A stretch of DNA of 64,000 nt from NCBI GenBank assembly GCA_016861105.1, contig BOKS01000002.1, positions 310,001-374,000 on the forward strand, in the 5' to 3' direction. The translations under genes were made by a program, and so were the position numbers. Within the stretch, counting starts at the first letter, position 1; every line of letters begins with the position of its first letter. Source of the DNA: Betaproteobacteria bacterium. GTDB lineage: Bacteria > Pseudomonadota > Gammaproteobacteria > Burkholderiales > Casimicrobiaceae. The notes below the pieces were generated by a model. It was not told where the DNA came from. It saw only the letters and a list, made by a program, of their open reading frames with translations, and ran no database searches. Positions 16,118 to 24,920 of the stretch are shown piece after piece.

Positions 16118-16542
16118 GCGGCGAGCGACCCGGCCGCGACGCGTACCGGCGCTGGCTCGCGATCCCGACGCGCTGGCACGACAACGACGCCTACGGGCAC
16201 GTCAACAACGTCGTGTACTACGCCTACTTCGACACGGTCGTCAACGAGCACCTGATCAACGCCGCGGGACTCGACATCGCGGAGGACCCGGTCGTCGGCC
16301 TGGTCGTGGAGACGACGTGCCGCTACCACCGGCCGCTGTCGTTCCCCGACGTCGTCGACGCCGGGTTGCGCGTCGAGCGGCTCGGGACGTCGTCGGTGAC
16401 CTACGCGATCGGGCTGTTCCGCGCCGGCGACGACGAAGCGGCCGCGAGCGGGCGCTTCGTGCACGTCTGGGTCGACCGCGCGACGCAGCGGCCGGTGCCC
16501 GTTCCCGCGCGCATCCGCGCCGCGCTCGAGGCGTTGCGATGA
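16114..16542 (+). CDS. Acyl-CoA thioesterase, 4-hydroxybenzoyl-CoA thioesterase (hotdog) family
   Basis: 142-residue single hotdog-fold thioesterase. TRWHDNDAYGHVNNVVYYAY carries the conserved Asp and the HVNN turn, and ends with HVWVDRATQRPVPVP. The start is a GTG overlapping the glcF stop (GTGA); an upstream frame gives only GC-driven sequence. It probably hydrolyses acyl- or aroyl-CoA. The next gene again begins by overlap (ATGA), so glcF, thioesterase and GNAT form a tightly coupled block. Confidence 0.85.
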   Translation: MSGERPGRDAYRRWLAIPTRWHDNDAYGHVNNVVYYAYFDTVVNEHLINAAGLDIAEDPVVGLVVETTCRYHRPLSFPDVVDAGLRVERLGTSSVTYAIGLFRAGDDEAAASGRFVHVWVDRATQRPVPVPARIRAALEALR

Positions 16543-17099
16543 CGCAGGCGTCGCGCCGCGCGGCGGCACCGGCCCGCGCACGACCGGCGCGACCGCGTCG
16601 GGAGGCGACCGCCGCCGGCTACGCCTGCGAGCGCATGCGCCGGTCGAGCCGCCGCGATGCGCTGGTCCTGCTCGCCGCTTTCCTCGGCGAGGACGAGCAC
16701 TATCGCGCCTCCGCCGCCGCGTACGGCGACGGCGGCCGCGAGGCGCTGGAGCGCAGCCTCGACCTCTTCCTCGCCCGTCCGAGGCTCGGGTTCGTCTGGC
16801 TCGCGTACGACGAGGCGGCGCGCGACGCGGGCGCCGTCGGCGCGTGCGTCGTCTGCTACGCGATCTCGACGTCCCGCGGCGCGCTGGTCGCGAAGCTCGA
16901 CGACGTGCACGTGGCGTCCGCGTGGCAGGGACGCGGCGCGGGCAGCGCGATGCTCGCCGCGCTCGCGCAGGCGCTGCGCGCGGAGGGCGTGATGCGCATC
17001 GACTGCGGCTGCCACCGCGACAACGCGCGCGCGTGGCGCTTCTACGAGCGCCTCGGGTTCGCTCCGCTCGGCGAGGAGCGGATCGCGAAGCTGCTCTGA
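16539..17099 (+). CDS. GNAT-family N-acetyltransferase
   Basis: 186-residue acetyltransferase. The acetyl-CoA loop is VASAWQGRGAGSAMLAALAQ (Q-G-R-G-A-G), followed by CGCHRDNARAWRFYERLGF, the usual C-terminal GNAT segment. About 30 N-terminal residues are Arg/Ala/Pro-rich and outside the fold; a downstream start is possible, but the ATG overlaps the thioesterase stop (ATGA), which favours it. The C-terminus lies six bases before ispD. Substrate unknown. Confidence 0.83.
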   Translation: MTQASRRAAAPARARPARPRREATAAGYACERMRRSSRRDALVLLAAFLGEDEHYRASAAAYGDGGREALERSLDLFLARPRLGFVWLAYDEAARDAGAVGACVVCYAISTSRGALVAKLDDVHVASAWQGRGAGSAMLAALAQALRAEGVMRIDCGCHRDNARAWRFYERLGFAPLGEERIAKLL

Positions 17100-17105
17100 C
17101 GCCCG

Positions 17106-17825
17106 ATGCCCGCGCTCTACGGTGTCATCCCGGCCGCCGGCGGCGGCACGCGCTTCGGCGCGGGCACGCCCAAGCAGTACGCGCCGCTCGCCGGCGCGCC
17201 GCTGCTCGTGCGCACGATCGAGCGGCTGCAGGTGCTGCCGTTCGAGGCGCTGGTCGTCGCGATCGCGCAGGAGGACGCGCACTACGACCACGTGGTGGGC
17301 GTGCGGCCCGGCGTCGAGGCGCTGCGCTGCGGCGGGCTGACGCGCGGCGCGACCGTGCGCAACGCGCTGTCGGCGCTGGCCGGCCGCGCGGCCGACGACG
17401 ACTGGGTGCTCGTGCACGACGCCGCCCGGCCGTGCGTGCCGCGCGCCGCGCTGCTGCGCCTGGTGGGGCAGCTGTGGGACGACGCGGTCGGCGGGCTGCT
17501 CGCGATTCCCGTGGCCGACACGCTCAAGCGCGCCGACACGTTCGCCGGGCGCGCCGCGGCGTCCCCGCGCGTGGAGGCCACCGAGGACCGCGCGGCCCTG
17601 TGGCAGGCGCAGACGCCGCAGATGTTCCGCTACCGCGTGCTCGTGCAGGCGCTCGCCGGCGACGAGGCGATGGCCGCGACCGACGAGGCGCAGGCGGTCG
17701 AGCGGCTCGGCCACCGGCCGCGGCTGGTGCCGGGCAGTCCGGCGAATCTCAAGGTGACCTGGCCCGAGGACATCGCGCTCGCCGCGGCGATCCTCGGGGC
17801 ACAGGAGGACGAGGAGCAGCGATGA
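17106..17825 (+). CDS. ispD: 2-C-methyl-D-erythritol 4-phosphate cytidylyltransferase
   Basis: 239-residue enzyme of the MEP isoprenoid pathway, joining CTP and MEP to give CDP-methylerythritol. Nucleotide loop [18 protein letters not shown], central [22 protein letters not shown] and [11 protein letters not shown] are the conserved blocks, and all are intact. Length matches the family. The stop overlaps a short frame that bridges to ispF. The ispD-ispF order is common in Proteobacteria. Confidence 0.96.
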   Translation: MPALYGVIPAAGGGTRFGAGTPKQYAPLAGAPLLVRTIERLQVLPFEALVVAIAQEDAHYDHVVGVRPGVEALRCGGLTRGATVRNALSALAGRAADDDWVLVHDAARPCVPRAALLRLVGQLWDDAVGGLLAIPVADTLKRADTFAGRAAASPRVEATEDRAALWQAQTPQMFRYRVLVQALAGDEAMAATDEAQAVERLGHRPRLVPGSPANLKVTWPEDIALAAAILGAQEDEEQR

Positions 17826-17875
17826 ACGGACCTCGCGTCACGTTGCGGTGGTCGCTCGCGGGGGCACCGCGATGA
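17822..17875 (+). CDS. 17-codon bridging frame between ispD and ispF
   Basis: An ATG overlaps the ispD stop (ATGA at 17822-17825) and opens a frame of 17 codons whose TGA overlaps the ispF ATG (ATGA at 17872-17875). The peptide would begin MNGPRVTL. It may only carry ribosomes from ispD to ispF (termination-reinitiation) rather than make a functional peptide. Chance cannot be ruled out. Confidence 0.35.
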   Translation: MNGPRVTLRWSLAGAPR

Positions 17876-18360
17876 GCCTGCGCATCGGCAACGGCTTCGA
17901 CGTGCACGCCTTCGCGCCCGGGCGGGCGCTGGTGGTCGGCGGGGTCACGATACCGTTCGACCGCGGCCTCGCGGGGCACTCCGACGCCGACGTGCTGCTG
18001 CACGCGATCGCCGACGCGATCCTCGGCGCGCTCGCGCTCGGCGACATCGGGATGCACTTTCCCGACACCGATCCGCGCTGGAAGGGGGCGGACAGCCGCG
18101 TGCTGCTGCGCCACGTCGCGCGGCTGGCGCGCGATCGCGGCTACGCGGTGGCCAACGTCGACGCGACGCTGATCGCGCAGGTTCCGCGGATGGCGCCGCA
18201 CGTGCCGGCGATGCGGCTGCACGTCGCCTCCGATCTTGGCTGCGACATCGCGTCGGTGTCGGTGAAGGCGACGACGACCGAGCGGCTCGGCTTCACCGGG
18301 CGCGAGGAGGGCATCGCCGCGCTGGCGAGCGTGCTGCTGGAGGACGCCGGGAGCCGGTGA
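17872..18360 (+). CDS. ispF: 2-C-methyl-D-erythritol 2,4-cyclodiphosphate synthase
   Basis: 162-residue trimeric enzyme that cyclises CDP-methylerythritol phosphate with loss of CMP. Zinc ligands Asp10, His12 (GNGFDVHAF) and His44 (VLLHAI) are present. [33 protein letters not shown] and [18 protein letters not shown] are the family blocks. The start at 17872 is chosen over an upstream GTG because it gives the standard N-terminus. Last gene of the run that begins with glcD. The convergent EnvZ-like gene ends four bases after it. Confidence 0.96.
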   Translation: MSLRIGNGFDVHAFAPGRALVVGGVTIPFDRGLAGHSDADVLLHAIADAILGALALGDIGMHFPDTDPRWKGADSRVLLRHVARLARDRGYAVANVDATLIAQVPRMAPHVPAMRLHVASDLGCDIASVSVKATTTERLGFTGREEGIAALASVLLEDAGSR

Positions 18361-18363
18361 CGG

Positions 18364-19845
18364 TCAACGCGGCGCGCGCAGCGGCAGCTCGACGCGCGCG
18401 ATCGTGCCGCCGCCGTCGCGCGGCAGGAGATCGAAGCGGCCGCCGTGCAGCCGCGCGATGCGCTCGACGATCGCAAGGCCCAGCCCGGCGCCCGCGGCAC
18501 CGTCGGCGCGCGCCCGCGCAGCCTCGGCGCGCGTGAACGGCTGCTTCAGGCGCTCGACGTCCTCCGGGCGGATGCCGGGCCCGCGGTCCGCGACGTCGAC
18601 GACGACGTGCGCGTCGCGCGCGTAGGTCGCGACCTCCACGGGCGGCGCACCGTAGGCCAGCGCGTTGTCGACCAGGTTCGACACGAGGCGCGCGATCGCC
18701 GTCGGCCGCATCGGCAACGCGGGCACGCTGCCCGGCGCGAAGCGCACGTCGCGTCCCGCGAGCCGCGCGCGCTCGACGACCGGACGGACGACGTCGTTCA
18801 CGTCGCGCATCTCGGCGGCCACGGCGTCGTCGCCGCGCGCGAAGTCGAGGAACTGCCCGATCACCCGGTCCATCTCCTCGATGTCCGCGACCATGCCCTC
18901 GCGCGTGGCCGCGTCCGCGCCGGCGAGCTCGACGCCGAGCCGCAGGCGCGCGAGCGGCGTGCGCAGGTCGTGCGAGACGCCGGCGAGCAGCACGGCGCGG
19001 TCGCGCTCGATCTGCCGCAGGTTGGCGAGCATGGCGTTGAACCCGCGGTTGACCGACGCGATCTCCGACGGGCCCGACTCGGGCAGCGGCGGCGGCGTCT
19101 CGCCGCGGCCCACCTTCGCGACCGCGCCCTCGAGTTCGCGCAGGGGGCGCGCGAGGTAGCGCGCGAAGACGAACGCGGCGGCGAGCAGCGCCAGCAGCAG
19201 CGCGAGGCTCAGGACGAGCGCGCGCGTCGGCTCGGGCTCCGCGCCGGGGCGCGGGGGCAGCGCGAAGCCGATCCAGTACGCGTCGTCGGCAACGGGCAGC
19301 CGCACCCACAGCAGCTGCGCGCGCGGCTGCACGCGCACTTCGACGCCGGGGCCCAGCGCGTCGGCGAAGCGCGACTCGAGCTCCGCGAGCAGCGGCAGCC
19401 AGGCCCCCGGCCCCGAGGCCGGCTCCGGTGTGCCGTCGACGTCCGGCGGCGGCGGACCGCGCATGCCGGGACCGTCGCGCATGCGCGGCCCGCCGCCCTC
19501 GCGCATCCGCGGCCCGGGCGCATCGCCGTCGCGACCCATGCGCGCGCCCGAGCGCCAGCCGCGCGAGGTCATTCCCGAGGGCTCGCGCTCGCCGCCGGCG
19601 AGGATGCGCACCCCGTGCTCCCGGGCGAGGCGTTGCAGCGCGTCGCGGCGGCCCTCGTCGGGCAGCGACTGCAGGGCGGCGCGCAAGACGTGCAGCTGCA
19701 CGAGCTTCGTCTCGCCGAAGTGGCGCACGATCAGCGCCGTGCGGTCCTGGCGGAACAGCAGGATCGTCGCGAGCACGGCGAGCACCAGCACGCCCACGAG
19801 CACCAGCGCGAGGCGGCCGAAGAGCGTGCGCGGCCACACCCTCAT
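18364..19845 (-). CDS. envZ: EnvZ-like sensor histidine kinase
   Basis: 493-residue inner-membrane kinase. TM1 at 11-31, periplasmic domain 32-206, TM2 about 207-228, then HAMP (ARPLRELEGAVAKVGRGET). HisKA contains LLAGVSHDLRTPLARL with phospho-acceptor His292. ATPase boxes: NLVDNALAYG, DRGPGIRPED and GAGLGLAIVERIARLHGG. The periplasmic domain carries an unusual Met/Arg/Gly-rich insertion (about 91-135, repeats of GPRM and RMR). It lies six bases after ompR on the same strand. The pair senses envelope or osmotic conditions in other bacteria. Confidence 0.9.
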   Translation of the reverse strand: MRVWPRTLFGRLALVLVGVLVLAVLATILLFRQDRTALIVRHFGETKLVQLHVLRAALQSLPDEGRRDALQRLAREHGVRILAGGEREPSGMTSRGWRSGARMGRDGDAPGPRMREGGGPRMRDGPGMRGPPPPDVDGTPEPASGPGAWLPLLAELESRFADALGPGVEVRVQPRAQLLWVRLPVADDAYWIGFALPPRPGAEPEPTRALVLSLALLLALLAAAFVFARYLARPLRELEGAVAKVGRGETPPPLPESGPSEIASVNRGFNAMLANLRQIERDRAVLLAGVSHDLRTPLARLRLGVELAGADAATREGMVADIEEMDRVIGQFLDFARGDDAVAAEMRDVNDVVRPVVERARLAGRDVRFAPGSVPALPMRPTAIARLVSNLVDNALAYGAPPVEVATYARDAHVVVDVADRGPGIRPEDVERLKQPFTRAEAARARADGAAGAGLGLAIVERIARLHGGRFDLLPRDGGGTIARVELPLRAPR

Positions 19846-19851
19846 CGCGCG

Positions 19852-20697
19852 TCAGCCGTCGCCGCCGCCGGCGTCGCCGCTCGCGCCGGCGCCGCCGAAC
19901 GCGCCGCCGTCACGCGCGCTTCCGCCATCGTCCGCGCGCGTCTCGCCGCTCGCGGGCGCGCCGGACGCCGTGGCCGGGTCGCCCCCGGCGTCGTCGGGCA
20001 CGTAGACGTAGCCGAAGCCCCAGACCGTCTGGATGTAGCGCGGCGACGAGGGATCCGGCTCGACGAGCTTGCGCAGGCGCGACACCTGGACGTCGATCGC
20101 GCGGTCGAAGACCTCGTGGTCGCGCCCGCGCGCCAGCAGCATCAGCTTCTCGCGCGCCAGCGGCTGGCGCGGGTGCTGCACGAACACGTTCACCAGCGCG
20201 AACTCGCCGGTCGTCAGCGTGATCGTGGTTCCGTCGCGCGACAGCGTGCGCGCCGCCAGGTCGAGCTCGTAGGGGCCGAAGGGCACGCGGCCCGAGTCGG
20301 TCGGCGCGCCGGGCGCGCGCTCGCCCTGCCGGCGCAGCACGGCGTGGATGCGCGCGACGAGCTCGCGGGGATTGAACGGCTTCGGCAGGTAGTCGTCGGC
20401 GCCCATCTCCAGCCCGACGATGCGGTCGACGTCCTCGCCCTTCGCGGTGAGCATGATGATGGGCACCGTCTCGCCGGCGCCGCGCAGCCGCCGGCAGACG
20501 GCGAGGCCGTCCTCGCCGGGCAGCATGAGGTCGAGCACCACGAGGTGCGGGGGGTCGCGCTGCAGCCGCTTGTCGAGGTCGCGCGCGTCGGGGATCGCGC
20601 GCACGTCGAAGCCCTGCTCGGCGAGGTAGCGCGTCAGCAGGTCGCGCAGCCGGACGTCGTCGTCGACGACGAGGATTCGCGTGGGGCGTGGCGTCAT
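19852..20697 (-). CDS. ompR: OmpR-family response regulator
   Basis: 281-residue regulator. Receiver: RILVVDDDVRLRDLLTRYL, phospho-acceptor Asp56 (LVVLDLMLPGEDG), and K of KPFNPREL. C-terminal winged helix: LTTGEFALVNVFVQHPRQPL, then IDVQVSRLRKLVE and YIQTVWGFGYVYVP, as in OmpR. After the DNA-binding domain there is a tail of about 40 Gly/Ala/Asp/Ser residues not found in the E. coli protein. The start at 20697 is at the family N-terminus; the frame is open upstream but without motif. Cotranscribed with the envZ-like kinase. Confidence 0.92.
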   Translation of the reverse strand: MTPRPTRILVVDDDVRLRDLLTRYLAEQGFDVRAIPDARDLDKRLQRDPPHLVVLDLMLPGEDGLAVCRRLRGAGETVPIIMLTAKGEDVDRIVGLEMGADDYLPKPFNPRELVARIHAVLRRQGERAPGAPTDSGRVPFGPYELDLAARTLSRDGTTITLTTGEFALVNVFVQHPRQPLAREKLMLLARGRDHEVFDRAIDVQVSRLRKLVEPDPSSPRYIQTVWGFGYVYVPDDAGGDPATASGAPASGETRADDGGSARDGGAFGGAGASGDAGGGDG

Positions 20698-20897
20698 GGG
20701 GCGATTGAAGCGCGCGCGGCGCAGCGCCGGGGCGGAAGGTGTTGCCGATTGTAACGGCGCACCGGCGGGGCAACGGCGTGTTGCAAACGCGGCGCCCCGC
20801 GCGGGCACCGGCGCCGCAGAATCCGCCTCGAAGCCGTACGGGACCCGGTCCGGCGGATCGGCGCCCGCGACTCCACCCACGACGAAAGGAATCACCG

Positions 20898-21404
20898 ATG
20901 TTCGCACACCGCTTCTCCCGCCGCGCGGCGCTCGCGTCCGCGCTGTTCGTCGCGCTCGGCTCGACGGCGATCGCCGCGCCGGGCCACGGTCCCTACGGGC
21001 ACGGGCCGAAGGGGCCCGGCGTGCACGGCGGCGGCATCGAGCACGTCATCGCGCGCATGAAGGGCCAGCTCAACCTCAACACGCAGCAGCAGGCCGCCTT
21101 CGACAACGCCGTGGCCGCGGCGCGCTCCGCGCGCGAGGCCGGGCGTGCCGAGCGCGACAGGGTGCATGCGGCGATGAAGGCCGAACTCGCCACGCCGGCT
21201 CCCGACTTCGCGAAGGTCGCCGCGCTCGCCGACGAGGCGCAGGCGAAGGGCCAGGCGCTGCGCCGCCAGGTGCGCGACCAGTGGCTCGCCCTGTACGCCA
21301 CGTTCACGCCCGAGCAGATGCTGGTGGTGCGCGACGCGTGGGCGAAGCGCGTGGAGCGCGCCGAGCAGCACCGCGAGCGGATGCGCGAGCGCTTCGGCGG
21401 CTGA
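20898..21404 (+). CDS. Spy/CpxP-like periplasmic protein
   Basis: 168-residue exported helical protein. Signal peptide 1-28 (MFAHRFSRRA, then LASALFVALGSTAIAA). Next a His/Gly/Pro-rich segment (GHGPYGHGPKGPGVHGGG) that could bind metal, then a long helical region with LNLNTQQQ and ATFTPEQM in the places of the LTxxQ motifs of Spy and CpxP, ATP-independent chaperones induced by envelope stress. AAGGAA precedes the ATG. Divergent from ompR, so regulation by OmpR or another envelope-stress system is plausible. TGTTGC/TGTAAC-like words occur in the 200-bp gap. Confidence 0.85.
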   Translation: MFAHRFSRRAALASALFVALGSTAIAAPGHGPYGHGPKGPGVHGGGIEHVIARMKGQLNLNTQQQAAFDNAVAAARSAREAGRAERDRVHAAMKAELATPAPDFAKVAALADEAQAKGQALRRQVRDQWLALYATFTPEQMLVVRDAWAKRVERAEQHRERMRERFGG

Positions 21405-21430
21405 GCGACCCTCCCCCGGTCGTCCGCCCG

Positions 21431-21461
21431 CGACGGCCCGGCGCGACGCGCCGGGCCGTCG
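21431..21461. terminator. Bidirectional terminator hairpin
   Basis: Perfect 14-bp stem (21431-21444 with 21448-21461) and 3-nt loop, between the Spy-like gene (stop 21404, plus) and the hybrid kinase (stop 21473, minus). TCGCTTCC follows on the plus side. The convergent placement supports use in both directions. Confidence 0.75.
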
Positions 21462-21472
21462 TCGCTTCCGGC

Positions 21473-23287
21473 CTACGCGATCCGCGCGCCGTCCGCGCGC
21501 GCGGGCGCCTGCGCTAGCAGCACCGAGGCCGCGGCGGCGAGCGCTGCCGGCACGACGGGCTTGGGCAGCAGCGCGAGACCGGCCGAGCGCACGCTCCGCG
21601 CTGCGTCCGCGGAGAGGTCGCCCGACACGACGATCGCCGGCACGGCCACGCCCAGTTCGTCGCGCAGGCGCGCCACGGCGTCGAGGCCGCTCGCGCCCTC
21701 GTCGAGCCGCAGGTCCGCGACGATCAGGTCCGGATAGCGCGCCAGATGCCCGAGGGCCGCCAGCGCCTCGGCGGCATCGCGGCCGGACGCGACCTCCGCA
21801 CCCCACGCGAGGAACAGCGAGCGCATGCCTTCGATCGCGGCGGGGTCGTCGTCGACGACGGCGATCGTCGTGCCGGCGAGCGCGTGGCCGTTCGCACCGC
21901 ACGGCGCGGGCAGCCGCGCCGGCGGCAGCGGCGCGCGCAGGTCGTCGACGCGCGGCAGGACCACGCGGAAGCGCGAGCCGCGCCCCGGGTGCGAGCGGAC
22001 CTCCACCGCGTGCCCGAGCAGGTCGGCGAAGCGCCGCACGATGGCGAGCCCCAGCCCCATGCCGCGGCCGCGCGGCGCCGCGGCGCCGCGCACCTGGTAG
22101 AACTCCTCGAAGATGCGCTCGCGGTGCGCGTCGGCGATCCCCACGCCCGTGTCGACCACGTCCACGACGACGCGGGCGCCGCGCCGCCGCGCGCCGATCA
22201 CGACGCCTCCTCGGCCCGTGTACCGCACGGCATTGGCGACGAGGTTGCGCAGCACGCGCGCGAGCAGCGCAGGGTCGCTGTCGACGGCGAGCCGCGTGCG
22301 CACCGCGCGCAGGCGCAGGCCCTTCGCTTCGGACTGCGGAGCGAACTCCGCGACGAGCTGCGTGAACAGGCCGGCGAGCGGGACGCGCGTTCGCGAGGGC
22401 ACCAGCGCACCCGCCTCGAGCCGCGACAGGTCGATCAGCTGGCCGAACTGCGCGTCCAGCGCGTCGAGCGCCTGCTGCGTGCGCGCGAGGATCATGCGCG
22501 CGTCGGGCTCGGCGGTGCGCGCGGACAGTGCGGACACGAACAGGCCGACCGCGTGCAGCGGCTGGCGCAGGTCGTGGCTGGCCGCGGCGAGCAGCTGCGA
22601 CTTCGCGCGATTCGCCGCCTCGGCCGCGGAGCGCGCCTCGACCGCCGCCCGCGTCTGCGCCTTGAGCTCCGCGATCAGGTCGACGTTCTCGTGGCGGATC
22701 GCCAGCGCCTGCGTCAACAGGTCGTTGACGCGGTGGCCGAACGCGAGGACGAACAGCAGCACGACGGCGAGCACCGCGGCGGTGTCCAGGTGCACGCGGT
22801 CGCCCTCCCAGGCGACGCGCACGATCAGCGGCACGAGCGCCGGCAGCACGAAGCCGTAGAACGACGGCCGCCACACGGCCGTCAGGTTGAGGCCGCCGAG
22901 CACGACGCCGAACAGGCAGACGATCAGCAGCGCCTGGTGGGGCTCCGACGCGGGGAACACGACCACCGCGGCCAGCCCCCACAACGTTCCGCCGAGTGCG
23001 GAGCCGAGGGCCCAGTAGCGGCCCCAGCGCTCCAGCGCTGCCGGCCCCGGGCGCGCGCGCCGCCACGCACACGCGAGTCGCCAGCGCCACGCCTGGTTCA
23101 CGGCGATGAGTGCGAACCACGCGAGCCACCACGCCGCCGCCACCTGGCCCCACATCGCGATTGCGAGCAGCACGCCGCCGAGCAGCATCGACGCCGTCGT
23201 GCGCGTCCAGCTCGCGAACGCCATCGCGACCTGGTCGGCGCGGGCGCGCTGGATCAGCGCGGGGGCGAGGCCGGCGAGCGGCGGCAT
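21473..23287 (-). CDS. Hybrid sensor histidine kinase with receiver
   Basis: 604-residue membrane kinase. About six hydrophobic segments lie between residues 33 and 185, with no large periplasmic loop. A short coiled coil (200-230) leads to HisKA with LLAAASHDLRQPLHAVGLF and phospho-acceptor His238. ATPase boxes: NLVANAVRYTG, DTGVGIADAH, GMGLGLAIVRRFADLLGH. The C-terminal receiver (475-600) has VVDDDP and Asp525 in LIVADLRLDEG. The SHDLRQPLHA variant and the receiver place it with RpfC/TodS-like orphan hybrids that act with a LuxR-type regulator, which is encoded 22 bases upstream. Confidence 0.9.
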   Translation of the reverse strand: MPPLAGLAPALIQRARADQVAMAFASWTRTTASMLLGGVLLAIAMWGQVAAAWWLAWFALIAVNQAWRWRLACAWRRARPGPAALERWGRYWALGSALGGTLWGLAAVVVFPASEPHQALLIVCLFGVVLGGLNLTAVWRPSFYGFVLPALVPLIVRVAWEGDRVHLDTAAVLAVVLLFVLAFGHRVNDLLTQALAIRHENVDLIAELKAQTRAAVEARSAAEAANRAKSQLLAAASHDLRQPLHAVGLFVSALSARTAEPDARMILARTQQALDALDAQFGQLIDLSRLEAGALVPSRTRVPLAGLFTQLVAEFAPQSEAKGLRLRAVRTRLAVDSDPALLARVLRNLVANAVRYTGRGGVVIGARRRGARVVVDVVDTGVGIADAHRERIFEEFYQVRGAAAPRGRGMGLGLAIVRRFADLLGHAVEVRSHPGRGSRFRVVLPRVDDLRAPLPPARLPAPCGANGHALAGTTIAVVDDDPAAIEGMRSLFLAWGAEVASGRDAAEALAALGHLARYPDLIVADLRLDEGASGLDAVARLRDELGVAVPAIVVSGDLSADAARSVRSAGLALLPKPVVPAALAAAASVLLAQAPARADGARIA

Positions 23288-23309
23288 CGCCGGCTCCCTG
23301 GCGGCGGCA

Positions 23310-23948
23310 TCAGTGCTGGCGCGCGTCGATGGCCACGCCGCGTCGCGCGAGCTCGACGATCGCCTGCGCGCGCGAGTGCACGTTGAGCGCGCGCAGGATC
23401 GCCGAGACGTGCACCTTCACGGTTCCCTCGGAGAGCCCGAGGTCGCGGCAGATGAGCTTGTTCGGCTTGCCCTGCACCAGCAGCCGCAGCACCTGCGATT
23501 GCCGCTGCGTGAGGCCGAGCGGCACGCCCTCGCCGGGGGTCGGCGCCGGCGAAGCGCGGGCGAGTCCCGGGCGCGGGCACGAGCGGCCGTCCAGCATCCG
23601 TCCGACGGCGTCGACGAGCTGCCCGCCGCTCGCGGTCTTCGCGATGTAGCCGCGCGCGCCGGCCGCGAACGCGGCATCGACGGTGGCGCGGTCGTGCGTG
23701 GCCGACAGCACGGCGATCGGCAGGCGCGGGAAGTCGCGGCGCATCGCTGCGAGCAGCTCCAGGCCCCTGGTGCCGGGGAGCGCGAGGTCGAGCAGCAGCA
23801 GCGCGCAGTCCGGATGCGCGGCGAGCATCGCGTAGGCGGAGTCGCGATCGGTCGCGGCGTACACCGACACCGGCCGCGCCAGCGTGGGCAGCAGCTGGGC
23901 GAGCGCGGTCACGACGAGCGGGTGGTCGTCGACGACGAGGATCTTCAA
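23310..23948 (-). CDS. LuxR/NarL-family response regulator
   Basis: 212-residue regulator. Receiver: KILVVDDHPLVVTALAQLLP and phospho-acceptor Asp54 (LLLLDLALPGTRG). C-terminal LuxR helix-turn-helix: LTQRQSQVLRLLVQGKPNK then LGLSEGTVKVHVSAILRAL. It precedes the hybrid kinase in the same orientation and likely receives phosphate from it. No target genes can be assigned. The divergent exported-protein operon at 24.1 kb is the nearest candidate. Confidence 0.92.
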   Translation of the reverse strand: MKILVVDDHPLVVTALAQLLPTLARPVSVYAATDRDSAYAMLAAHPDCALLLLDLALPGTRGLELLAAMRRDFPRLPIAVLSATHDRATVDAAFAAGARGYIAKTASGGQLVDAVGRMLDGRSCPRPGLARASPAPTPGEGVPLGLTQRQSQVLRLLVQGKPNKLICRDLGLSEGTVKVHVSAILRALNVHSRAQAIVELARRGVAIDARQH

Positions 23949-24137
23949 GGAGTTCTCCCGGCGGATGGGGCGCGCGGCGACAGCCGCGCGGACGGCGAAA
24001 ATCTCGTGCGACGGGGCGGAGCGGCAAAGCTGGCAATAGTGGCAGCGGCCGTCCGCCGGTGCCGGCGGCGCCCGCGACGGTTGCCTGGCCGCGCGCGCTG
24101 TTGCATGCTCCGGGCACTCCCCTGCCGGAGCCGCTCC

Positions 24138-24920
24138 ATGCCGTCGCGTCTTGCGCGGGTGCTGGTCCCGACGATCGTCGTCGCCGTCCTGTCATCCTTG
24201 ACAGGGACGCCTTCCCGTGCGGGCGAGCCGCCGCAGGCGGCGCGCGTCCTCGACCGCATGGTCGCGTTCCTCGGCGGCCCCGAGGCGGTGTACGGCGTGC
24301 GCACGCTGGTCGTGTCGGCAAGCGCGCGACGCGACGGCGAAGCGCTCGCCGTGCCGACGCGAACGACGTTCGCGTTCCCGCTGCACGTGCGCCGCGACTT
24401 CGTCGTGGCCGGCCGCACGCTCGCGCTGGTGTCGGGCCCGGACGGCGCGCAGCTCGTGACGCGCGACGGTGGCGTGCGATTGTCCGCGTCCGAGCGCGTC
24501 GCCTTCGAGCGCTCGACGATGCGCGATCCGGTCGCGCTCGCGAAGGCACGGCTCGGACGCGGCGTGAGCGTCGAGCTGGCGGGGACCGACACCGTCGACG
24601 GCGCGCCGACGGACCTCGTCCGGCTGCGCCAGGGCGGCCACGAGACCGTGCTCGCCGTCGCCCGCGACGACGGGCGCCTGGTCGCCATCCGCTATCCGCT
24701 GGACGCGCAGGCCACGATGACTGTGCGCTTCGGCGGCTGGGCCGTCCGCGGACGCGGCCTGCGCTACCCGTCTCACGCGCGCGGCACGATCGACGGGCGG
24801 GACGCGTTCGCGATCGAGGTGCAGCGCATCGACGTCGATCCGCGACTCGATCCCGTCCTCTTCGCCGTCGACGAGGGCGTCGCCACATTCTCCACCCGCG
24901 CCGGGGAGGGACTCCGATGA
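24138..24920 (+). CDS. Exported hypothetical protein
   Basis: 260-residue protein with a signal peptide (MPSRLARVLVPTIVVAVLSS, cleavage near PSRAGE). The mature part starts with a helix (ARVLDRMVAFLGGPEAVYGV) and continues as alternating beta strands (LALVSGPDGAQLVTRDGGVR, ATMTVRFGGWAVRGRGLRYP), reminiscent of the beta-rich periplasmic domains of outer-membrane lipoprotein-sorting-like proteins, but no firm family. GGAG precedes the ATG; an ATG 11 codons upstream is possible but would weaken the signal peptide. It overlaps the SLH gene by ATGA, so the two are co-translated. Confidence 0.72.
   Translation: MPSRLARVLVPTIVVAVLSSLTGTPSRAGEPPQAARVLDRMVAFLGGPEAVYGVRTLVVSASARRDGEALAVPTRTTFAFPLHVRRDFVVAGRTLALVSGPDGAQLVTRDGGVRLSASERVAFERSTMRDPVALAKARLGRGVSVELAGTDTVDGAPTDLVRLRQGGHETVLAVARDDGRLVAIRYPLDAQATMTVRFGGWAVRGRGLRYPSHARGTIDGRDAFAIEVQRIDVDPRLDPVLFAVDEGVATFSTRAGEGLR

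Noticed and set aside
20698..20897. OmpR binding sites between ompR and the Spy-like gene
   Set aside because: TGTTGC and TGTAAC words are present, but no array of spaced OmpR boxes can be defined by eye, so no site is listed.
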